From Laetiporus sulphureus 93-53 (Eukaryota; Basidiomycota; Agaricomycetes; Polyporales; Laetiporaceae), in assembly GCF_001632365.1 (NCBI RefSeq), contig NW_024468514.1, positions 224,180 to 278,792 on the forward strand: DNA of 54,613 nt, given 5' to 3'. The stretch's first letter is position 1. Each line of letters opens with the position of its first letter. Made by a program: the position numbers and the translations under genes. Of the stretch, positions 11,545 through 20,208 are shown one piece after another. The notes under the pieces are model-generated. The model did no database searches, had not been told where the DNA came from, and was given only the letters and a program-made list of their open reading frames with translations.

Positions 11545-14500
11545 GAACTCCCAATGTATCCAGATGTTTGTGGAGAGTCAGCTGTGCAAGCACCTTGATA
11601 AAAATATCAGCAGGGTTCTCCGTCCCGGGTATATGCATGATATCGATTTCTTTTAGTCATATGGCCTCGTGCAACCAATAATATCAAACGTTGAGGTGTC
11701 TGACTCATGTGAAATTTATCACCCTTTTCGCCAGGCTCTCGCCGCCTGTACTATCCATCTTGATGACGATCGGAGTGCTGATCGGGAGGAACATATCGCC
11801 CATAAACTTGTCTATCCATCTTGCTGTTTATCCAGCATGCACTGCTGCTATGTACTCCACCTCGGTGGTCGACAGGGCCACAACTTACTGACAATGTGAG
11901 CTCCAGGAAACCAGTCCACCTGCCATAACCATGACGTGTCCATGTGTGAAATGACCAGTGTCCACGCAGTCTGAGTAGAATGAGTCAGAATATAAGATGG
12001 GTTGGAGGGTTGATTTCAGGTGGTCCTTACTATAGTAAGTGATCCCATAGTCGACTGTCCCCTTGATATAATGCAGCACCCTTTTGAGGGCTCTCCAGTG
12101 CTGAATGCCCAGGTTTGCCATATATCAGCTGAAAACTTGCACAGGATATGAAAGATCAGGGTGAGTCGCGACAGACAGATACATGATCGATCTCAAGGCC
12201 TCGCGGTATGGAATAGTCACCATCTCCATTGCTTCATCAGCAGCAACAAGGTTAGTCAGCTTCGAAAACTTCATGCCGGGTTCCAGAGGTGTCAAGACCA
12301 GATTTGCGTCTTGCATTCTGAACCACTCTAGGACACGCAAGGCATATGTGCGTTGAGTCAAACGTAGCGTACCTTTGATCTGGTCATGTTCAATCACTAC
12401 CCCAAGCATGTAGGTGAGCTCCCCTCCCTCACTAAGCTTGTAACATGCTGCCAGGTCCCCACGAGTGACAGCTAGACCCTCTGCAGTATCGGCGATAGAG
12501 GCAATATCATGGGTATAAGTGGCTGTGACTGACAGCCCATGGTCATCAATGCGCGCATGAACACACTCATCTGCATGGGACTGCATGAATTCTAAATCAT
12601 GGTAAGTACTATCGAGGTCCTTCCACCATTCATTACCAGACTGCATCATGCCATACAGGGCACGCTCCAGGGCACAAACCCAGTCTGGGTGTTCGGCATC
12701 TCATAACCTGGCAGCTGAGACATGTAGACTGGCTCCGACAATTTGGCATTCAGGTAGGCCTTTTCGACATCATCCTGTCCCATCTCCATGTCGCGATAAG
12801 TAGCCATTGCACAAACAGTACGGAGGGACTCAAAGCGAATGACAGATGCAGTAGTCTCAAAGAAATCCACACCAAGGATTTAGTGAAACCCTTTGGCGAT
12901 GAGATGCACTTTCGGTTTCCACTTCCCAATGTCGTTGAACTTCTGAGCATAAGCCCATTTGCACCCGACAACATTCATGTGATCTTGACAAGGCACAAGC
13001 ATCCAGGCTCCAATTCGCAGCAAATCCTCCATTTCCTTGTCCATTGCAGGTGCCCAAATTTTACCTGCAGCCAAGGCCTGTCTGTACGTTGTAGGGCAAG
13101 TCCTGCCCTCATGCATGAATGGGTCAGTCGCAGTGACAGGTGCAGGAGTACCATCGGCGGTGAATGCCATGACATAAGCTGCAGTCATCACAACCTCATC
13201 ATTGGCCCACAATTTGCCACATGCACGAGCCTCCTCTTCACATTGGACAGCTTTGCGTGACTCGCACAATGTCCGGCTTTCGACAGGCTGTCATGCTGAG
13301 CGGCGGAGTGCAGGAACAGGTAAGAAGCAGGGGCTGGTGCCAGTGCTAGATCAGGTGCATGAACAGAGACAGGCAGAACTCCCCCATCATGTGGTGCTGG
13401 AGCAGGATCATGTACAGGTGGGGAGTCAGATGTGGGAGGAGCAGCCAGGGCAGCAGGAACAGCAGGCTCCTGTCCATAGATGTCAGCTGGCTCACAGGTG
13501 CAGTGGCCCTTCATCTTCTCAAAGACCACATCGCGTGACCAGATAATACCTCCCCTTGGTCTAGCTGTAGGGTCCCACAATCGAAAATTTGCATCGTCTG
13601 TATACCCGATGAGTATACAGTGGCACGACTTCGGATCGAGCTTGTTCCGGGTGTCATCAACGATTCTAGCCCATGCAACAGAACTGAACACTCACAAGTG
13701 CATCACGTTAGGTACACGTCCATGCCATTGCTCATATGGAGTGCACCCCTTTTGCCTCGCAGATAGAGTGAGGGATTTCAGGTAAGCAGCTGTATTGAAC
13801 GCCTCAGTCCATAAATGGTTCGGGACTCCAGCATCATACAGCATAGCCCGAGCATGGTCGGCAAGAGTGCAGTGGCCATGTTCACTCACCCCATTCTCCT
13901 GGGATGTATAAGGCACTGTCGGCTCTGCAACAATGCCATTGTCTCGGAAGTATGCCACCTAAGCCTCATTGTTGAATTCGGTACCATTGTCAAAATGGAC
14001 GCAGCACAGTTTGCAGCCTGTTTGTCACTCGGCCATGCAGTGGAAGGCTTAAAAATGGTGTAACGTTTCATCCATAGACTTGATTGCGAGTGGATACACC
14101 ATGGTATAGGATGACGTGCCATCATCAATGGTCAGAAGATATCGAGCTTCACCCAGTGAGGTAACGGGAAATGGTCCCATCAAATCCACATAGATGCATT
14201 CAAGGAGCTCCATCTCGACCTCGGATGTACGAAATGGTGCACGAGTCTGTTTCCCTTTCAGACAGTCCTCACACTTTCCAGCAGGCCATTCTCCCTTCAT
14301 GATCATACCTGGACTACATTGAACCGTGCCATTGTCTGGATGGTCTGCTCGCTGATGTGACCCAGTCTGTGATGCCAAGTTGCAATGTCTGCCACAGAGC
14401 ACTGACCATCGACAGCTAAGGCACAATGGTCATAGGTGAGGTATGCACGAGGGAGATCCGGCAAGACAGCTAAGTCAACCTTAGTGAACTCTGCCTCATA

Positions 14501-15910
14501 CAGGTCGCCTGATGTCAGAAGCAGGTAAACATGGGTTTCCTCGCCTTGCCCATCACAGTCATCATCCCTGCCACTCTGGAAAATGAGTACCCGGCACGAT
14601 CGAGGTGCGGCATCGATATCAGGTTGGCCGCGAGGTCAGGGATATGGATGGCATTCTGGAATGTGACAACGGACGTCCGCCCACCTATAACCGTCTGTAC
14701 GTCAACATTCCCCACACCTATAATGCTGAAAGAAGAACCTTTCTTTGCTCCATTTCCCAGGGTAGGAGCGAGAGGCATATAGTCAATGAAACTCATGCAA
14801 TTCACGAAGCAGTGGTGAGTAGCACCTGTGTCCGCATAGGCCCTCAGTACTCCATTGCTGATGGACTCGACGTGAGGCAAATTGATGAGGTGAGCGCTAG
14901 CTAGGAAGATATGATAATCATAGTCTGATGCCTGCCCATTGCCAGTGTTCGACGAGTGTGTGGTTGCTGTGGTGAGATGAGCCTGTGGTGGAATGTGGGA
15001 GCTGGGCGCAGTAGTTTCAGACATTGCTGCTGTTGATGTCACTGCTGCCTGTTTGGCTGCTAATGCCTTCGCCACAGGTGAACCTTTCTTAGGGACTGGC
15101 TTTGTCTAACCTGACGGCTGTTGACCCTCGTGTCCTCCGCCCTCACAGAAACAATTCGACTGTGTGTGGCCCTTTGCGCTGCACCACTCGCATATCATCA
15201 TGGCTTTCGCACGCGTCATAAATGCGTGAATAGTCAGTGCCGTGACTTGGTCCGTACCCATCAGATTAAGAGGGTTACCAGCCTGTATGTGATCATTCTC
15301 GAAGACCACGAGGATTGACTCCATAATGATGTCAGGATCAGTTTGTAGGAGGAGTGAGGTGCATGTGGACCGGAGGGACGAAAGATTCGACATCGAATTG
15401 CACACGATGATCATGAATCTGGCAGCATTGAACGTAGACCCCCAGATCACGCACAGCACACCAACGGTGGTGCAGCTCTGTGAAGTGGTCCTGGAGGTCT
15501 GTTCCTTCAGTCCAAATGCACACTTTGAGGTAATCCTCAGCGTTTGTGATCGTCAATGCCATCTTCCGCTCTCGCTTCTGCACTAGGGATGTCCATACCT
15601 CATGTGCGGTCTTCCCTTCATCCTCCACACTGATGCCTATGAAGTCCACGACGTTCAGTGTGATGATAGCCTTTGCGAATTCGTCATGCTTGTCCCATTG
15701 TTCCTGCTCTGCTCTGGCAATTGCGACATCGCCTGAGTCTGCGCCTAGCGGTGCCGGAGGTGGCCATGTAAGCATTCCAGTAAGTTGCACATATAGTCCT
15801 CGGATATGAGTTATGGTAACAATCTTGCCTTTCCAGTCAAACCAGTTAGCTTTGCCCAGCTGCTGGCTTTCTGGAAGGATAGGCATCTTCACGTCGGTGG
15901 TGGCCGCCAT
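11545..15910 (-). pseudogene. Copia copy 2 gag-pol polyprotein, decayed
   Basis: On the minus strand Gag starts at 15910 (MAATTDVKMPILPESQQLGK). A CCHC knuckle (CEWCSAKGHTQSNC) lies near 15140-15180. Protease has YADTGATHHCF (about 14820). Integrase has KCEDCLKGKQTRAPF and DNGTEFNNEA (about 13975-14280), and RT runs from about 13020 to 12100. Frames change at several places (near 15450, 14470 and 12650) and stops are scattered. The RT active-site box reads YTHD where YVDD is expected, so catalysis would be lost. RNase H remnants run to about 11550. Confidence 0.88.
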
Positions 15911-16020
15911 GATAGGATACCGGTACGAATATTGATGTGAATATGGCTAGAATTGATAATTGTTCATGAATATTGATGAGTCGATGTCTGATGCGATGTT
16001 TTGTATGACTATATGCGCTC

Positions 16021-16036
16021 TTCGGAGCTCATAACC
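16021..16036 (-). other. Primer binding site of copia copy 2
   Basis: On the minus strand, directly after the LTR end, the sequence reads GGTTATGAGCTCCGAA. Its first ten bases equal those of the copy 1 primer site. It again resembles an internal tRNA-Met anticodon region rather than a tRNA 3' end. Confidence 0.6.
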
Positions 16037-16245
16037 TATTACAATAGCAGCGCTATTCTCAGCCGTGCTGTACGTCAACGTACTCGACTATATTTGTACT
16101 GTATCTATTACAATAGCAGCGCTATTCTACACAGCACAGTCAGCTCTGGGTCCGATACACGAAGGAAAGCACGTCCGAGTACTCACCTCAGCCATGCCAT
16201 ACGTCAACGTACTCGACTGAGGTGCTACCTACAAGCAACACGTCT

Positions 16246-17457
16246 CATGGCAGACATGGTGCGATTTACCAACGTGGAAAATTGTGTGTAAATGTCGACT
16301 GATTTCTTACACATGCAACAAATATTTGCAACCATGGCACTTCATGTTGAAAATGTTTCACTTTGGCTGTGAATGTGCATTATTTGTCATTTAAATTCCC
16401 GCTACGACAGTAGTGGGTCTTACCGTCGCATCTTAAACCAGTTTTCTGCCAAAAATCAGCGGCACGTGAAATATGACATTGTTCACATGAATGCTCCACT
16501 GCCTAGAGATCCATTGGCTTCACATTGGCCGCTTACTTTGCCCCATCTGCGCTCATCAGTGTTTAACTTGATGTGTCATCTGCATCTCGTCGGCAACTAT
16601 GCGGGTATTGTTGTGTCAATCCTGGTAGACAATCCTTTTGAAATGTCGCTCATCTCATCCGCTTTCCCATGCTTACACAATCTGCCACGTTCAGTGTGGG
16701 CGGAAAACTCCGTCGCATACTCATCCACCTCTGGACCAGTTCATGTTCCCTCTAAGTCTGGTTTTTTCACCTCCTCGTTGTCTATGTCTATCGGTTCCCT
16801 TGCGTTCTTTGACATCGCTCTGGGTCACGACTGGCTTTCAATCTGTTGTGTGTCAATCGGCGGTTTTGATATATGTGATCCACCGTCGTCTTTTGTTCAC
16901 TCCCCTCTACATGGTCACTGTTGGACTCGGAAAGAGAATGCTGTTGATAGTGTGTTGGTTTTTTTTTGTTCGTTCATGCTTTACTTAGATCATTTTCGCA
17001 AGTGTCGTTTCCGTCTGTTAACGACAAGTCTTCCATCATCCATAGTAACGGTGTGTACTCTGCTTTTGTTCGCCGTGTGCTGCAGTACTCACTGTTGTTT
17101 GCTCTTTACTATGCGTTGTTCATATGATATGTCTTTGCATGTGCATGTTCACTGTCAACCAGGTTCCTACCGAGCAACATCACCTCCTGTGCATGCCCTA
17201 CCTCACATCGATAGGTGTTCTCTACACAGCTCCGTAAACGTTAAAACCAATATATTTATCATATTCACATATGTAACACCAGCCCGTCAGTGGACGTCCA
17301 CTGACGCAATGTATGAAATCAATAATCGTCGTAGCAGGCGCTGCCGGTACCGGCCCTATCCTTATACTATATTGGCAAATCTTTGTCACAAATGTAAGAC
17401 ATCAGCCGACATTCCACACTATTTTTCACACTGATAAATCGCATCATGTCTGCCGTG
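16246..17457 (+). mobile_element. 1212-bp DNA element with terminal inverted repeats nested in the LTR
   Basis: The ends form imperfect inverted repeats: the left starts CATGGCAGACATGGTGCGAT, and the reverse complement of the right end starts CACGGCAGACATGATGCGAT (about 22 of 25 matching). The element is flanked by TCT on both sides (16243-16245 and 17458-17460). Excision in silico restores the LTR exactly, which fixes its borders. A 3-bp duplication fits groups such as PIF/Harbinger or CACTA-like elements, but the termini do not let me assign one. One long ORF fills most of it. Confidence 0.85.
16373..17434 (+). CDS. 353-codon ORF of the nested TIR element, function unknown
   Basis: An uninterrupted frame runs from ATG 16373 to TGA 17432-17434 and fills nearly the whole element, ending inside the right inverted repeat. 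I do not recognise a transposase, and no clear DDE or helix-turn-helix motif is visible. The middle contains FFDIALGHDWLSICC, which resembles the ILGxDWL signature near the C-terminus of retropepsin-like domains. About 90 residues earlier ILVDNPFEMSLIS sits where a D-S/T-G site would be, but the triad is changed. The protein is rich in Ser, Cys and His. It is unusual for being open while all neighbouring transposon genes are broken. It may also be a chance ORF, so real expression is unproven. Confidence 0.45.
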   Translation: MCIICHLNSRYDSSGSYRRILNQFSAKNQRHVKYDIVHMNAPLPRDPLASHWPLTLPHLRSSVFNLMCHLHLVGNYAGIVVSILVDNPFEMSLISSAFPCLHNLPRSVWAENSVAYSSTSGPVHVPSKSGFFTSSLSMSIGSLAFFDIALGHDWLSICCVSIGGFDICDPPSSFVHSPLHGHCWTRKENAVDSVLVFFCSFMLYLDHFRKCRFRLLTTSLPSSIVTVCTLLLFAVCCSTHCCLLFTMRCSYDMSLHVHVHCQPGSYRATSPPVHALPHIDRCSLHSSVNVKTNIFIIFTYVTPARQWTSTDAMYEINNRRSRRCRYRPYPYTILANLCHKCKTSADIPHYFSH

Positions 17458-17559
17458 TCTCTGTATGCGTGCGTGTCGATCACGTGATCGCGCTGTCAAG
17501 ACTGTCAAACTCTTTCTCCCCCATTCTCCCCATCGTCTCCGAGCGGTCTACTTCCGACA

Positions 17560-18838
17560 ATCGCGACCTGGGCCGACCAGGTGCGAGGTACCCCGGCATA
17601 TCGCTGGACATCTCCGCTGCACTACATCGGTGCCGTCGACGACCACCCCAGCGATGCCTGCGAATTTCCTGGCGAGCGCGGCTGGAACGGGCGGCGCAAC
17701 ATGAACGTGCTCGCTGCCGTTAACAACAAGACCGCCATGTTGGGCGAGTTCCTCGACGGCGAGCGAAGTTGGCACGAAGGCGAGGAGGCGCTCAAGTACC
17801 TCGTGCACTTTGTCGGAGATATCATATGCCGCTGCATCTGACAGGGAGGGAGAGGGGAGGGAACGGCGTGAAGGTGACGTTCGATGGCCGTGTTACCAGT
17901 GAGCATTGTATTTTCTTCTAAATTTCGGAAATTGTTGGTGCGTTTTAGCGTTATGCGCCTCGCAGTACGATGAAAGAAGGGTTGGGCTCTACGTTCATTG
18001 CGATGCACAGATTCTTGCATCGAGTATTCAGACTAACACCTCCCCCGCAGACTTAAATTCCGTCTGGGATAATCTGCTCGTCGCGCAGGCTCTCCGTACT
18101 GTTTCCTCGAAGTATACCCGTCCTCTCGCGGGAGCTCCTGGCGTCGAGGCCAACCTGCGGAACGCAATCTATGACCCATACATCCGCCGAATAATGCATG
18201 AAGGCTTTGGCATCGGTGCTGGAACATCTGAAGGCAGCGGCCGTTTCGACGAGGTCGACGAATGGCTCAGCTGCCCAGCAGATATCCAATCTCCCACAAA
18301 CGAACCGTCTTTTGTCTGGAGAGCGATAGCACAGCTGGCGCAGAAGCTTCAGCGTATGATAGGTTTCGACGATCCGAGCTTGCGGGTGCAGAAGCGCGAT
18401 CGTGCAATGAGGCCAAGGCATCATCCAGGAACGGCGAAGCAGAGCTCTACCTCGGGATGGCTATGGTGGAGCCAGGGAGAGGGGGACCGCTGGGACGACG
18501 AAGTGCTCTGTCCCTATGCGTGGGCCAGCGAGATCCACAAACTCAACTGCGAGCTTCCCGTGTGGCCCGTTGAGCTTGACGCGAATTCATCTGCAGCTTT
18601 TCATAGCTGCAGTGGCGAAGATTCCGATGCTGAAGTGGAGGGGAAACCGCGTCCGCACCCTGACCTGCTCGAGCTCGATACGCCAAATTATGTCGGGAAC
18701 ATCCGTACGCAATGGGTCCTCGAGCGTCTGCTGGCAATGGCGGGCATCCGGCTTGCGGGGATTCTGAATGGCCTCGTCCTGGGTTCCGACCCTGAGATGG
18801 AAGATATCTTATTGTCTCCGGGGAGGATTCAGTTGTGA
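17560..18838 (+). pseudogene. S1/P1-type nuclease, C-terminal part (gene split by copia copy 2)
   Basis: It resumes the nuclease frame with ATWADQVRGTPAYRW, then PLHYIGAVDD and LVHFVGD, which hold zinc ligands. Near 17821 one base is missing, so MPLHLTGRERGGNGVKVTF lies in another frame. An intron at 17899-18050 has GTGAGC, a GACTAAC branch site and CGCAG. The next exon reads LNSVWDN; the family has HSVWD there, so a zinc-ligand His is Asn. The frame then stays open to TGA 18836-18838 through YDPYIRRIMHEGFG and MAGIRLAGILN, typical of the family C-terminus. Insertion, frameshift and ligand loss all point to a dead gene, although the C-terminal exon looks well kept. Confidence 0.88.
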
Positions 18839-20208
18839 TGTATGCGGCATAGAAGTACTTGACAATGATAGGATGAGTGGCGCGTCTCTGCATATTGTAT
18901 TTGTATTTGGGCTGTACAAGTTGTCTGTTGCTCGAGTAGCATTTGGATATCGGATTAAAGATACCACTTGATACTTTTTTTTTTGCCCAGAATTGAGCTG
19001 AATGGAATGTTTCATGAAGGAGAACGAAATGAAAACATGAGCGGCATGATGGCTGTCCTCAATGACATCGTGCACGGCATAGACCCGGTGATAGAGTATG
19101 ATGGAAGGGGGTTGACGCAGGTTGTACGCTCAGTCAGAGAACCCAGGATTGCGCCAGAAGAACTCCCCAATCATACAAAGTCCATGCAAGGTATCTAGTT
19201 GGGCATTGACAACTTCAGCTCTTTCGGCCCATGATCCCGCATCTAGCGCATGCTTTCGGTCGCTCTCAATGGACGTCTGCGTGCGCCGGCTCTCCTCCGG
19301 CCAGTGGTAAACATGTGAGCATGATGGAGGCCGCCGGTCAAACACAGCTAGCAGCTGGCATTCATGTTTCTACCCCAACGGAATCAGCAGGACGATGAAA
19401 GGACATGGGCGCACCAAGGTAGACTGATGTAGTGTTTGAACAACCTACAGGAGCTCATGACACGATCCTTTATTCGGAGCTCTCCTGTGAGCTATTCTGA
19501 CAGCCCCCTGGGGACTCCTTTGAGACCTAATCGCTTGGGATGCCAGGTGTAAGTGCCGCTCGTTCTGTGAATGATGTTGTAAATGGTAAGATAACAGGAC
19601 CTTACCAGCGCAGCGTCCGAACAAGTTGAAGGGGCGAAGACCTCGCGATGTTTCTCCCGGTTAGGAATTCTTCGCTGCGCAACTCTCCGTCACATCTCGG
19701 GAATCCAAACCTGAACATATTTGACGGATATAGGTCCACTCATTTGCGGCGTGGACAAGGCTGTCTGGTAACAGTATCACAGCCTAGCGTAGTAGAGAAG
19801 CGTACATGGCTGAGCGCAGTGCATTAGTGCCACACTAGTGCTAGCGCGAGCGGAGCCTCAGACAATGACCTTTACCATCCCACGATCTCCCTAACGCCTC
19901 AGAACACACATGGCTGCGTATGGCCTTCGATAAGCCCGCTGGTCATGCAGTCACACGACTTTGTGAAATCAGTTCCTTCGGTCGATTCGCAGTGGCAGGA
20001 CCGAACCGCCAAGCGGCTTGCAATCATTTGCCATCAAGAGGGCTATTAGTGATCACATTACATAGTACAGTCAGTACGGAGTGTAAAATGTCAGTGGAAA
20101 AGCAATAAGTTAGTGCAGGTCTAACACGCCGATCCATGCGGAGTTCTTCTCCTAAATTCAATATTAATGGCTCATGCAGCAGCAGCAGCGGACCCTCACA
20201 TTGACCAA
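18839..20208. other. Intergenic stretch without a recognised gene
   Basis: Only short frames occur. One on the minus strand (19130-19345) ends DTLHGLCMIGEFFWRNPGF and looks protein-like, but I recognise no family and no flanking exon. No repeat ends, tRNA or LTR were seen. Confidence 0.4.

Larger units (their letters stand above)
11224..17559 (-). mobile_element. Ty1/copia LTR retrotransposon, reverse orientation, inserted in a nuclease gene (copy 2)
   Basis: LTRs lie at 11224-11530 and 16037-17559, the latter interrupted by a nested element. Flanking 5-mers are ATCAC (11219-11223) and ATCGC (17560-17564), a target duplication with one CpG-to-CpA change. Read on the minus strand the LTR starts TGTC and ends TAATA, followed by a primer site. 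Gag, protease, integrase and RT follow in copia order. It sits between two consecutive codons of an S1/P1 nuclease gene. Confidence 0.93.
16037..17559 (-). repeat. 5' LTR of copia copy 2, interrupted by a nested element
   Basis: The LTR is present as 16037-16245 plus 17461-17559. Removing 16246-17457 and one copy of TCT restores a 308-bp LTR collinear with the left copy. It retains most CpG sites (about 24 counted). Confidence 0.88.

Noticed and set aside
16001..16291. 96-codon ORF across the LTR
   Set aside because: It runs across the copia LTR and into the nested element; no family is recognised.
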